Shown here one piece after another: positions 1-10,558 of a stretch of 59,833 nt of DNA. The position numbers and the translations under genes were made by a program. Positions within the stretch are counted from its first letter, which is position 1, and each line of letters begins with the position of its first letter. Source of the stretch: Symsagittifera roscoffensis. Lineage: Eukaryota > Xenacoelomorpha > Acoela > Convolutidae. Location of the stretch: positions 1 through 59,833 of the forward strand of contig NW_026970699.1 in the NCBI RefSeq assembly GCF_963678635.1, in the 5' to 3' direction. The notes under the pieces were generated by a model. The model worked only from the letters and a program-made list of their open reading frames with translations. It had not been told where the DNA came from and ran no database searches.

Positions 1-69
1 CCACACTCCTGACAGGTTGCTCTCCCCACGTGGAAGGTAGCTTCACTCTTGCTGGACTCTCACGACTCC

Positions 70-1047
70 TTAGCTGTGCAACTCTTTCAGTCGTGACGAG
101 CTACCACTCACCTGACTACTACTCGGGGTCGAACTTGGTGTATATCCAGGCAGCGCGACGTCCATCAACGGGCGTATTACTTGTGTCTCTAGACCACGCA
201 GGGAGGGCGCTGATTCAGTTGGTATCCACACCTTCAACCCCTCGTTCATATGTTCTTGAGCCGCGCGATCGAGGTTAAATCGCCCCTTCGATCTAGGAGC
301 TTCATCCACCTCCATACGTGACTCTGGTATTGAGCCGGTCACCACCCTCTCTTTGGGCCTAGCCCCTTTCTGCATGTCGAGCTCGCGTTGTCGTTGCTGG
401 ATCCTTTCAAGCTCCGACTTCAGCTGCTCACAATTCGCGGCATTCTCTCGCACTCTTTCTGCTTGTTGCTGTTCAGCTCTCAACATATCCAGTTCCCTCC
501 GCGCCTGATCTCTCTCAAGTTTCGCCTGATCTCTCTCGAGCTTAGCTTGATCCCGGTCGAGGTTCGCCTTGTTCCTCTCCCGCTGAGTCCTCTCAAGCTC
601 TCTCTTCATGATACTAACGTCTGGATACGCTTCCCCCGTTTGCTGCGCCCGTGTCATCGATGGTGTCTTACTCGTGCTCTGGCCCGTGGATCTGACTGAT
701 GGTCTGACCGGCAGTGGGAACTCCCCTGCACCATACTCAGTATTGTTACTCAATCCAGGGTTCCTTGCCAAGTCGAACCCCCTTATTGCTCCATCCACGT
801 TCCAGGACAGCCACCTGGTTTGCTCTTGATTGGATATTCCATCGGTGGTGTAGCCCACCATCAAAACCGCTTCTGTCGCAGACTCCCGGCACTCGCTCTG
901 TTCCTCCAACTGGAGGATGGCATTCAGCATCACTGCCATTCTCTCATCCACTTGAGTGTAATCCAGGTCCCTCAGATGTCTGTACAACTCATCAAGTGTG
1001 GGTTTTTTCAAAGCCGATGGTATGGACTTCCAGAATCGATCTGCCAT
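70..1047 (-). CDS. Accessory coiled-coil ORF downstream of pol in element A
   Basis: An uninterrupted frame of 325 codons starting with ATG (MADRFWKSIP), about 500 bp downstream of the end of pol, in the position env takes in some Ty3/Gypsy elements. It does not look like env: there is no signal peptide, membrane segment or cysteine pattern. Residues about 1-60 are probably helical. Residues about 150-225 are a highly charged coiled coil with a repeated heptad-like unit (ERDQAKL three times). The C-terminal 30 residues are rich in Ser, Pro and Thr. I recognise no family. It is the only long element A frame without a visible break, so it may be under different constraint from pol, or simply lucky. 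It could also be a host fragment next to the element. Expression would need splicing or an internal promoter. Confidence 0.55.
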   Translation of the reverse strand: MADRFWKSIPSALKKPTLDELYRHLRDLDYTQVDERMAVMLNAILQLEEQSECRESATEAVLMVGYTTDGISNQEQTRWLSWNVDGAIRGFDLARNPGLSNNTEYGAGEFPLPVRPSVRSTGQSTSKTPSMTRAQQTGEAYPDVSIMKRELERTQRERNKANLDRDQAKLERDQAKLERDQARRELDMLRAEQQQAERVRENAANCEQLKSELERIQQRQRELDMQKGARPKERVVTGSIPESRMEVDEAPRSKGRFNLDRAAQEHMNEGLKVWIPTESAPSLRGLETQVIRPLMDVALPGYTPSSTPSSSQVSGSSSRLKELHS

Positions 1048-1070
1048 TTCTGTAATTTCCAGATGATCTT

Positions 1071-1186
1071 GAGTTTTAGCAACTTGAGTTTCACCTGAGC
1101 AACTTGAGTTTTACCTGAGCAACTTGAGTTCTACCTGAGCAACTTGAGTTTTACCTGAGTTTACTTGAGCAACTTGAGTTTACCTC
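1071..1186. repeat. Short tandem repeat, about 20-bp unit
   Basis: Five or so imperfect copies of a unit close to GAGCAACTTGAGTTTTACCT. It lies between the accessory ORF and pol of element A. The rest of 1,187-1,549 is AT-rich with C runs and holds no recognisable gene; it probably acts as an untranslated spacer. Confidence 0.9.
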
Positions 1187-1549
1187 TCGAAGCGTCGTTC
1201 AATTTGCGTTTCCTTTCTCCAATTGAATACAGTTGGGTAGTCAATTTGACTTTACCAAATCAATCTGAAAATAACCCCCGATTTTTAGACTAACCGGCTG
1301 TGTTCCTAACCTAAAACCCCCCTGCCACTATAGTTAAAACCTTTTCCTTTTTGTTCTACTAAAATAATTCAATTGGAAGTTTTCTAAGAGCATGCAGATT
1401 CATTTCATTCATTTCATGTTTTAGCACCGTCAATTTTCTAAAATTCAATTTTTATGCCAATCGCGTTCTAAGATCCTTTTACCTGTGCCGCGCCCCAATA
1501 CGCGACTTGAGTTCCCTTCATACCCTACTCGAGACCCCATGTACCCGAT

Positions 1550-2001
1550 TCAGGCGATGCTCAAGTAGTATTTCTTATGCAGATGTACTTTTATCTCTGT
1601 TTCTGCGAAGACCACATGCAGGATAGCATATAGTTCCCTTGGGCTCAGCTTGCCCCTGTTTGGGTCATAGACCGGCATTGAGACCTCCGTTATCCTTTTT
1701 CAATCATGAAGTCTCGTAGTCTTGTTAGTGCCAACATCACGTGTTCAGGGTCGATTGTATTCCTGTCATTGACCCTCGTCACCAGAAAACACAGGTACTT
1801 GCCTGGGACTTGCGCTACTGATGGTGGAAACGCGGCCATTCCTCCCAGTCCCGGTCTCTGTCTAAACAGAAACTCCACGTTCTGGTACTCTCTCTTGAAG
1901 TCAGCCTCCAGTCTTGATTTGAAACTCATGTCCGCGGTGATACAGATTGAGCTAGTCCTGTCTGACAGAATGAAGTCACTATCCGTTATCAGGATATTTT
2001 C
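1550..2001 (-). pseudogene. Macro-domain-like module at the C-terminus of element A pol
   Basis: The last 103 residues of the 1,690-3,168 frame, followed after a one-base frame break by a further frame ending at a TGA at 1,550-1,552, have the pattern of a macro (ADP-ribose-binding) domain of the TARG1/ALC1-like type. Visible landmarks: a starting strand ending in D-x-D-F (ENILITDSDF); a strand SSICITAD, where the family has a CI-x-x-D turn; then helix DFKREYQNVEFL; a hydrophobic strand KYLCFLVTR; helix DPEHVMLALTRLRDFM; and after the break the strand VSMPVYDPNRGKLSPREL and a closing VFAETEIKVHL. The glycine-rich loop after CITAD is replaced by SFKSR, and the usual GCG-x-D loop is DPNRG, so binding or hydrolysis cannot be assumed. 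The assignment is by eye and needs a structure-based search. Confidence 0.6.
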
Positions 2002-3168
2002 TGAGTATTCGTTTGGTATTTCAAACTTCGTTTTAAAATTCCGTCCTATGGTAGGCTCGGCCTCGTCCCCTTCCAGTTCCAGTCCGCACGTTTCTCTCAC
2101 TTCTCTGAGTTTCTTTATCATTAAATTTTCGGTGTGGGTAAGTCCTACCGCCACTCCCCGGACAAAAATATTTATCGACGTCCCCGTCGATGATGCTGGG
2201 TCTGAATTCTCTGGCGGAATATCGAGCGGGCTGTCTCTTGCCGTCCAGCCGAAAAGAGGATTCTCCGTTTTCATGTACTTCCCCGCTGATATGTCAACTT
2301 GCTGTATGCTCTGTCCTTCCTCGCTTCCGTTCTTGATATCGCGCATCCATTCTAATATCCTCAGGTTCGTATTCTCCCTCCTCTCTTTCTCGCTCTGTTC
2401 TAAATCCGTCTCCTGTTCCGGTGTCGAGTATTCTTCCTGTGGGTAGTGTTCATTATCATCGATAACCTGCCATTCACCATCTGCCGCCAGCTCGCCCACA
2501 CTTATTAGTTCTTTGCCTAGGTCATCGGGCTGTATCTTGTCGATCAGGAAATCGTCCGCGTACCTGTTGTACCTCATGCCTGTACGTTTGCGATTGCCAC
2601 TCCTTGTCCCCGCTGGTATTGACAAGTCTGATTCTGTCCACTTCGGCACCTCACCTTGCTCCGGATCGTTCCAATCTTCTTCCACAAAAGATTCCGCTTC
2701 AGAGTCCGCGTCTATTTTTTCATTGTCATCCAAACTCAAGTTCTCATTGCCATCATTCTTATCTCTGGTTCCTTTTTCGTTCACTTCACATGCTGGTTCC
2801 ACCAGTAGGTACTCTATTCCCTCCATGTCCTTTGGTATACACCAGCCCTCTGGGGATGGGACATGAGTCTTCAGGTTCTCATAATGTGCTGCTCGCCCAG
2901 TACTCAAGCGGTAGAACCGTCCTTGTTGATGTACGTCAGTTATCATGAATGGTCCTCTCCATTTCTTGAGTAGTTTCTTCGTCCCTTTGGGCGGTATAAC
3001 ATTCTGGAAAACCCACACATACTGACCCACTTCATAAGGCTTCGCCTGTAATATCTTTTCATCATATTTCTTGCTCTGTCTCATTTGTGCTTGCGCAGTG
3101 TTCCTCCTGCATAGCTCGTTTTTTTCCTGCTGTCTCCTGATCGCTTCTTTCACGTAAGCTTGAGGCAA
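1690..3168 (-). pseudogene. Integrase C-terminal domain plus long acidic tail, element A
   Basis: 492 codons in the same frame as the integrase core and separated from it only by an in-frame TAG at 3,193-3,195. The first 90 residues hold a GPY/F-type integrase C-terminal domain (VGQYVWVFQ, KKWRGPFMITDVHQQGRFYRL). Next come about 200 strongly acidic residues rich in Asp, Glu and Ser, with no recognised motif, then a region rich in short hydrophobic strands that leads into the macro-like module at residues about 390-492. Ty3/Gypsy pol usually ends soon after the GPY/F or a chromodomain, so roughly 350 extra residues here are unusual. Confidence 0.85.
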
Positions 3169-3192
3169 CGTCCTCTTCCCTTCATACTCCGG

Positions 3193-4362
3193 CTAAAAGA
3201 ACGTCAGCGGCATCGCTCTCTCTTTGCCTGTCAATATCATGAATGGACTGAATCCCGTCGTTGAGTGTTGAGTACTGTTGTATGCCCCAACGACTTGCGG
3301 CAGATATTTATCCCAGTCCGTCATGTATCTGGAGCAGTATACCCTCAACATGTTCACCAACGTTCTATTCTGTCTCTCTACCAGCCCGTTGGTCTGAGGA
3401 TGGTAAGTCGTTGAATGTGCTTGAGCAATGTGTGACTTCTTCATTAATTCCTTAGTCAAGTCCCCCACAAAGGCCTTGGCGTTGTCTGACTGAAAAGTCA
3501 TTGGACAACCATACCTTGATATCCAATGGGTTATCAAGTGGTCACAAGTCTCCTCTGCCAAAGCTGTTTGACACGGCACCGCTTCTGCCAGCTTTGTGAA
3601 GTGATCAATTATAACCAGTATCTGGTTATACCCCTACTCCGTCACACAGATCTTCTGATGGTCTATCTGCACCACTTCATTAAATTCCGAGCTTTCCACC
3701 GACTTGAGTGGGAACTTCATCTTCCTTGGGTCTTTCACTTGCAAGCATGCCAGGCATGCATTCACCCACCTCTCACAGGCTTTCCTCAATCCAGGCCAAT
3801 CGAACCTGTGAAGTATTCTTTGTTGCACCTTGTCTATCCCCTGGTGCCCCATTTGGTCATGCGATCTGAACAGCACCTCTGTCTGATACAATTGTGGTAA
3901 TATGATGAGGTTGTGCTTGTGTAGTATCTTCTCCTCGTCTTTTCTCTTGCATGCTACCACCCCGTCAGCCGTGTGATAGAGTAACTCTTTCCTCTCTTTG
4001 TAGAACTGGCTCAGGATCTTGTAGCTGTCTTCTTCAAGTTCCCCCTTCTCCTTGGACCCCATTCGGATCCATTTGGAGAGATTACTTGTCATCTTGTCAT
4101 TCTTCTGGGCTCTTATCAGGTCCGACAGCCTATATCTCGCCTTGACATGTTCCTTCAGCGCCATGATCTGCCCATTCATCTCCCCAGGGTTGTGGACATC
4201 GTCATTCAGCTTCACGCATACTATCCTCTTTACTATCTTCATGTCATCTTCTGGCACCAGATTTGCTCTCACATTTGAGTTGCATGATAGTTCCCTGAAT
4301 GGCTTCCTCGAAACTGCAATCCTTTCAAGCTCTTCACCTCCTCGTACTTCCTGCACGTCCAA
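3193..4362 (-). pseudogene. Integrase zinc-binding and catalytic core, element A
   Basis: Two open stretches in one frame (4,362-3,634 and 3,579-3,193) separated by an in-frame TAG at 3,634-3,636. The first has the HHCC zinc-binding motif (FRSHDQMGHQG then CERWVNACLACLQ) and the first catalytic Asp in VQIDH. The second has IIDHFTK, the second catalytic Asp in FQSDNAKAF and the Glu in LVERQNRTL, giving the D,D,E triad. This enzyme inserts the cDNA into the host genome. It ends at another TAG (3,193-3,195) before the C-terminal domain. Two nonsense codons inside the gene show that this copy is dead unless it is read through. Confidence 0.92.
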
Positions 4363-5012
4363 GTTGAAGGTTCCTGAGGACGGATCTGTTTGTAATTCCC
4401 TGTCGCGTGTCTAATCTTTTCTTCTGCCAATATCATGCAGAGACTATCTTGATTGTCACTGCTCGCTTCCGAGTCCTCATCCCACATTTCACACTCCCCG
4501 GACAAATTTTCTCCTTCAGTGTTTTCTTTCTCCCTGGACGTAGACCGCTCCCCGGACTCTTGACCTAGTCTCAGGTATTCAGCTTCTTCCTTGAACTCCA
4601 CTCTCTTTTTCCTAACTCTAGTCTGTTCAAGTAAGTCGGCTGGGATCTTTTCAACCAGTGACTGCACCACTTCCTTCCCATCAAGGTTAGTCACCTTCGA
4701 GGTATTTCCATCACTAGCTGTCCCGCTTTTTCGCAGTATTGTGAACTCAGGTTCCTCCTTACAGTTTTCTTGAACCACGGGATTATCATCTGCTAGTTTC
4801 TCGAGTAACCTCTTTAAGTCATCGTCTATTTGTGCTTCCCCTTTCTCTACCTGGTTAAGATCGTAGCCTTTTGCTTTGAGCGTCTCCCTCACGATCTTTG
4901 ACTTGAGCATTATTCCTATCGGCATTCCTCGGTTCTTTTTCAAGATTGTTTCTTTCGTAGTATCTTTTGCTACTTCGGGGTGATCTTCTATTGGTTTGCC
5001 TGATTTGTCCAA
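4269..5012 (-). pseudogene. Charged linker between RNase H and integrase, element A
   Basis: About 247 codons in a frame different from both neighbours, overlapping RNase H on one side and the start of integrase on the other. It starts MDKSGKPIEDHPEV and is rich in Lys, Glu, Asp and Ser, with no motif I know. Most Ty3/Gypsy elements have at most a short tether here. This is therefore a lineage-specific insertion, or a decayed extra domain. The frame changes at both ends point to indels. Confidence 0.7.
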
Positions 5013-5701
5013 CCATCTCGTGAGAGGAAGACTGTCATACGTTTCGTTTCCTTGTCCATGAAGGAGAAGCCATCTTTGATCTCAGGTCTATCTGCCTCCC
5101 TCTGTTCTTGTCTCTCGTAGAACTCCGTCTTCTTGCTCAAATTGTCAGCATTTTGATGTTTGTCTCGTGTTCTATGCTCAATTATCATATCGTATCCGTC
5201 CAGGCGAACTATTCACCTCCCAATGTAACTTTGGTCCATTGAGTACGTCTTCAGCCAGCTTAGTGCCCTGTTGTCGACCCGCAGCTTGAATGGCTCGCTG
5301 CCTAGGTATGCCCTATATTTCTCGACAAAGGTAACCACCGCGAACATCTCTGCTTTCGGTGCTCCGTACTTCATTTCCGTCTCACTTAGGACTTTGCTCC
5401 CGTACGCTATTGGTCTCAAGACTGTCTTCCCGTTCCACTCTTGTTCCTGGTGGAGTATTCCCGATATCGCTACTACCGACGCGTCCGTATCCAGCACGTA
5501 CATCCCTTTCTCTGTTGGCATCCCTAGTACTGGTGCCTGGCACAACTCTTTTTTTATTCTCTGGAATGACTCTTCCGCTGCGTTGTTCCACGTGAACTTC
5601 TTGCTCTTGTGTCTCATTAAATTCTTGCTCTTGTGTCTCTGTAGTAATTTGCAAAACCCAGGAAGCTCATCAATTGGTGTTCCGTTTTTGGCGATTTCCA
5701 A
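4988..5701 (-). pseudogene. RNase H domain, element A
   Basis: The frame holds the Ty3-type RNase H: Asp in VLDTDASVVAISGIL, Glu in GAPKAEMFAVV, and Asp in LRVDNRALSWL. The order and spacing match RNase HI of Gypsy elements, which degrades the RNA of the RNA-DNA hybrid. An in-frame TGA (5,213-5,215) stands where the family normally has a Trp, right after QSYIGR; the same frame then continues with IVRLDGY and the conserved HRTRDKHQNADNLSKK ending. A 25-bp tandem duplication near 5,598-5,640 (TTCTTGCTCTTGTGTCTC twice) shifts the frame at the RT-RNase H junction. Confidence 0.9.
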
Positions 5702-6348
5702 GTTAGAACTGCTTCTACTGCGTCTGGATCTGGTCTGATGCCGTGTCTGTCCACCATCCTGCCCAAGTATTTTATCGAGTCCTTGAGTATCTCACACTTT
5801 GATGGTTTGCACTTCAGCCCCGACCTCTTCGTACACGCAAATACTTCGTCAATTCTCTCAATGTGGTCCTCTAGTGTGGGTGTCGCTATTACCACGTCAT
5901 CCACGTAGCACATTACCAGATTGCCGTACTTTTTCGTCACGCCTATCAGCGCGTGTGCCATCAGCCGCTGAAACGTGGCAGTGGCATTGCAAAGTCCAAA
6001 CGGCATCCGTTTCCATTGAATCAGACCCAACTCGCAGGCAAACCCTGTCTTGTCCCTGTCCTGTTTCCTGAGTGGTACCTGCCAAAAGGCCAAGCCGAAA
6101 TCAAGAGTCGTAAAAAATTTTGCATCACCTAACTTCGAGAGACTCTCATCAATCCTAGGTATGGGATAAGCATCCTTCACCGTGACGGAGTTCAGGTACC
6201 GAAAGTCACAACAAAACCTCAACTGGTCGCCTTTCTTTTTGGCCATCACTACTCCACACGCCCACGGTGATTTGGATGGTTCTATCATGTCATACTCTAG
6301 TAGTGTTTCAATCTCCTTCCTACACGCATCCGATTTGTGTGGGGTCAT
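5617..6348 (-). pseudogene. Reverse transcriptase, element A
   Basis: 243 codons covering fingers and palm of a Ty3/Gypsy RT. Seen in order: AYPIPRIDESL (residues 60-70), the first catalytic Asp in FFTTLDFGLAFWQVPL (Asp about 83), RMPFGLCNATATFQRLM (114-130), and the YVDD box at 148-151 (MCYVDDVVIATPT), then KCEILKDSIKYLGRMV. All polymerase aspartates are present. The frame is lost at YYRDTRARI, just where a small tandem duplication lies. The similarity to Gypsy lineages with this exact motif wording is strong by eye; I believe relatives are common in marine invertebrates, but that is recollection, not a search. Confidence 0.95.
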
Positions 6349-6500
6349 GCGCCTCGCCCCCTCCCTGTGCGGTATTGCGTTTTCCTCGAGTTCTTTTTCA
6401 TGCTCAACAAAATTACAACACCCGATGTCTGCCTTATGTCTTGAAAAAACCTTCTCGTTCCGTTCTAGTACGTCCTAGGTGGCTTCGAGCTGTTCGTCCG

Positions 6501-6947
6501 TTAGTTGCCTCTTAAGTGTTCAATTTCCGGTAAGACCGGTTTATCACTCTGTATTTCATCTAGTGTGGGCCGTTCCGGGAAATTCGAACAGCTCGATAGT
6601 CCATCGTCTGTCTCTGACTTAAGTGACTTCACAAGACTTGATGAATCTTTTATTTTCGTCAATCGTCTCAAGATACAAATTTTGTCCCTATGATCGGGAC
6701 AATCAACAACTTCATTTTGTTTATGGTTTTCAGTCATTTCATATCGTGTTTTTACAGGTAAAGCATATCCCAGTTTCCTCCCCCTCTGTATCGTGATTGG
6801 CATGTCAAGGGTATTCAACAAGACACTCACGCAGAGACCGCTCTTCGTGATCCAGAAGGATCTTCCTAAAACAGCAGCACTTTGACTATTTGGATTTGGG
6901 ACTATGCATACCTGCTTGTTGTCACTTAGTTCATTGTAACTTTTCAT
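6501..6947 (-). pseudogene. Protease-RT linker region of pol, element A
   Basis: A 148-codon piece between protease and RT, in another frame from both. It contains QVCIVPNPNSQSAAVLGRSF and SETDDGLSSCSNFPERP. It appears to be the segment joining protease to RT, with no enzyme motif of its own. Position and composition are the only support. Confidence 0.75.
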
Positions 6948-6996
6948 TCATAAGCTTACGATCGCCGCCTCGTTCGCCTTTAGCTCACCCTCCTAC

Positions 6997-8646
6997 TCAA
7001 GAATACCGGTGCTTTGGTGTTTCATTTGCCATTATTAAATTTACCGGTTTGATTGCGTACCTCCTATCCGGGTTCCGTATCCTGAACATTGCGTTGTTTA
7101 GATCAATCGCTACATCAAAGTTCCTGATGAAGTCTCTGCCTAAAATAAATTGGTCAGACTCATCTAGGTTTTCTTCCACAAGAAAGCTCATCCACAGGTT
7201 ACGTTCCCCCAGATTGAGGGCTATTATCGGCGTTCTGCCCAACACCCGCAGGGCTTCTTTGTTTGCAGCTGACAACCGTATTCTTGAATCTATCAAATCA
7301 TCTTTGTTGAAGCCCATTCGTTCCCAAGTTTCGATTGGTATGACACTCAAGACTGCTCCCGTATCAAGTAACCCACGTAACTGAGTCTTCTTACCACTTA
7401 TGTCAAGCACATGTGCTGTCACATCTGCCTCTGTCCCGATGTGCATTGCATCTTCCCTAAGCATGGCGCAGTGTCCAATCGATCTCACTTTCAACTCTTC
7501 TTTTCCCACGTAGATTTGCCCAATTAGATCTTCATCACATGTTATCATTGTTTTCGTATAGATGTTGATTCCATCTATATTTAGTATCACCTCATGTGGA
7601 CCATAAGCTTCTGTGTACCTGTTATCAACACGTACCGACTTGCTACCCCCTCTCGTGAGTAGTGACCTCAATGCTCTAGAAGTCGTTTGTGGGCTTATAC
7701 AACTCAAGTAATCTGCGTGCACATCAATGTGCATTATTGTCTGGTCACTTGGTTCGCTCAAATTTCTCGTTACTTCATGGCCGCCCACAGTGATTTTTGA
7801 CATTATTCTTGCCCCAATCTTTGTTATGCCAAATGGCTTTCCTGTAACCATCTTTACAGTGTTGCAGTTTCCCTTTTTTGTCGACGCCTCAGCAGCTTCT
7901 GGTATTGTTTGTGAGCAACTTAATGCTTCGTTCATTTTCTGTCTTTCGATTTCTTGCTTCAGCCGTTGTTCTATTTCTTTCGCTGCCAGGTCCTGTTTCA
8001 CTTTGTTGATAGCCTCCGCTGCCGCCTTCTCATAATTTATTTTTAGGCCGTTCTTTGCCGTGGCCTCTATTGCACTATTACATTGTGTTACAGCTTTCAC
8101 TCTTTTCGTCGGTAGCTCCGCACTTGGTTTTTCTAGGTTTTTCGTCTCAAATTCACCTTGTCTGTTTCTCTGGTTCTGTACCGCTGCTAGCGCCAACTTG
8201 TGTTTTGGATGACTCTGATTCTTAACCGCTTCCCAAAACAACGGACAGTCCATCCTGAAGTGCCCCTCTTGGTTGCAGAAGAAGCATCTTGCACCTATTT
8301 TGTTGATCAAGCCACTATAGAACTCGTGTTCTTCCATCTGGCTCATATCTTCCTCATCGGGTGCATATCTCAAACTCTTCATGCCCTGTTTGTATGTCGT
8401 GCAATCCGCCACATGATGATCAGCTGACCCGCAGTTAGCGCATGATCTGCGTTTGTCCATGTCATCTCTGGGCTTGTACCATGACGACCTTTGTGGTTGG
8501 TTCCCCCCTTGCATATTCCTGTTATCTGAATATGAGTATTTCTTGGGTTTCATTAGCATGTACTCTCTCGACTTCTGTCTCATTTCCTCTGGAGTCGGTG
8601 CATTATCTTTCGACAATGTATAGTATGTTGCTAACATTGTTCTCAA
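6997..8646 (-). pseudogene. Nucleocapsid zinc knuckles and retropepsin, element A
   Basis: A 549-codon frame. Two CX2CX4HX4C zinc knuckles stand at residues 69-82 (CANCGSADHHVADC) and 121-134 (CFFCNQEGHFRMDC); these bind genomic RNA. After about 250 Lys/Glu/Ala-rich residues comes an aspartic protease with the catalytic D-T-G at 428-430 (LLDTGAVLSVIP) and the flap-end motif FILGRDF at 500-506. Gag and protease thus share one frame here. The start of this frame overlaps the end of the gag capsid piece in another frame, so one indel separates them. The ATG-like start given is not meaningful; this is an internal part of a polyprotein. Confidence 0.93.
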
Positions 8647-8669
8647 GTCATCACTCTTTACCCCATCAA

Positions 8670-9737
8670 TTAATTTTGAGGCGATGCTAAAGTTTCTTCT
8701 GTTGGTGGACTCTTCAGGGTCTCACTCCTTCGTCTCAAGCTCTCAAGATCATCTAGGAACCTGTCTATCGATTCATCGTCCCTTTGCCTTCTCTTTTCAA
8801 ATCGCATCATCGCTTGATGACCCTTCATGCCTGACCCGAACCGATTGAACAATATCTCGAAGATTTTATCCGCAGAGTCGCGTTCCTCTTCCTTCTTCGC
8901 AACCACGCATTTCAACGCCGTGCCTTCCAAGTTGCTGAGTATCGCTGTGCATGCTTGCCTCTCATCGTTCAAGTTGTCTTGTTCTAAGTGAAACCTCATG
9001 ACTTCTACCCAAGTGTCAATGGATCCATCTGAATCATCTTTGAATTCTTTTGGTTTCTTGAAAGTTTTCCTGGATTTGTTGCTTCCTCTGTCACTCGAGT
9101 CGGTGTTCCTTGTGGCGAAGGCTTCTAGCGTCCTGTTCATCATTTCCCAGGTGCTTGCCCATGTCATGACATCGGGTCCCATGTTGTTGTGAGTAGTGGA
9201 GTCCCCTGGACCACTGGTTGTGTTCGCTGTTCCCCTTTTTATAATCGCCTTGCCCCCCCCCCCGGGTGCCGTACTCGCAGCATCCCGGGGTACTGGTAAC
9301 GGTGTCGACTGTCGTTTGTTCCTTTGTGGTTCCACGAAGTCAACTCTATTACCTTGTGTCCGCTCCCCAGCCGGCCTGTCTTGTGGTGTTGAGTTCCTCA
9401 AGATAGCGTCTAACTTTGTCTGTATTGCACTTGAGCTCTCAGCCTGTTCCCTACTCATCGTATCCATTCTCGTTTCCAAACTCCCCAACTGGCTATTCAC
9501 TGCGTCATATCGCTGCTTCATTTCTCGCATGTCTTTTCTGATGTTCTTGTCTCGCTCTCCATCAGTGGTTTCTACTTTGTCAGACATCTGCTGAAGCTTT
9601 TCCTCCGTTGCTCTCGCTAGATGGAAATAGTTGTCCAGGTACTCATGTTTGTTGTTTCTCATTTCCTTCCTTATCACATTTCTATCCTCTTCGCTGTGCT
9701 TCAGTTTCTCATCTATCTGATCTAGCTTCGCCATCAA
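8670..9737 (-). pseudogene. Gag coiled coil and capsid-like region, element A
   Basis: 355 codons. Residues 1-120 are a long charged coiled coil; about 120-200 are a Pro/Thr/Ser/Gly-rich linker containing a run of Gly encoded by a C11 tract (plus strand 9,253-9,263). Residues about 225-340 resemble the Retrotrans_gag capsid fold (IDTWVEVMRFHLEQDNL ... ACTAILSNLEGTALKC ... MMRFEKRRQRDDESIDRFLDDLESL). It ends shortly before the zinc-knuckle frame. It forms the particle shell in the cytoplasm. Confidence 0.85.
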
Positions 9738-9742
9738 GTCGC

Positions 9743-10333
9743 TTAGCTCAAGAGTAGTTGTTCCATGGTCCGTTGTTGTCCTGTAGTCGGTCGCTGGTCC
9801 CGCTTTTTCTGATCCTCGTTTTGGTCGGTCTCTGTCTTTCTCGTGGATACTGTTCCGAATGTTTTGCTTTTCTCGGCTTTAGTCTCCTCCACTGCTGCGT
9901 CTCTCGATCTCATTCCGACCATCATCGCCAATCTTTCAGTAAAAGACGTTCTCTTTTGAGACTCATCCTTCACCGTTTCTGGCGTGTTGCATGTTGTGTC
10001 TTCCACGTTGTCTATCGGTGAGAACTCCATGTGCTTCGGATTAGGTTCTTCCGCATTGGGCATCGGAGTTGACTCTGTCGTTTTCTTTCCCACTTCATCC
10101 ACACTTTGATCCGGTGTTTCTAGTTCAATCTCGATGGTGGGTTCTACTCGTTCCCCTTCCGTGCCCTGTTTTGCTCTGTTCTCCGTAGTACTCCTCGTGT
10201 TGACCATACTAACTGAGAAGTTCTTGTTTGTTACCTTTGGAACCATTGATGTTGTTTTACGTAGCGACAAATTATACTTTGTCTTCGCCTCGGTAGATCT
10301 TTTTTCAGCTACCGGTACCCTGCTCCGCCTCAT
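9743..10333 (-). pseudogene. N-terminal gag extension, element A
   Basis: A 196-codon frame starting with ATG (MRRSRVPVAEKRS) that ends at TAA six bases before the coiled-coil gag frame becomes open. Composition is basic at the start, then rich in Thr, Glu, Pro and Asn, so it is probably disordered. Either a single-base indel has split a once continuous gag, or this is a separate leader ORF; the tight junction favours a split gag. There is no recognised domain. Confidence 0.6.
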
Positions 10334-10558
10334 TATTTACAATTGTTCCTATTTACAGTATTACTATCTACAAAATTCTACTCTAAGGTTAAAACCTCTT
10401 TTGACAAAATTTTATAAAAAGAAACTGACAAATTGCTAAAAACAACTTTTCCTAAGCTTTTGAAAATTCTATATGTTAGGATTGGATAGAGAATTTGATT
10501 TTACAATTGGTTACATCAACCTGACTTAGTACTCTTTTAGTACCCCCCTTCTTTGTGC

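Noticed and set aside
70-1047. Envelope gene in element A
   Set aside because: No signal peptide, membrane anchor, cleavage site or cysteine pattern; it is a soluble coiled-coil protein.
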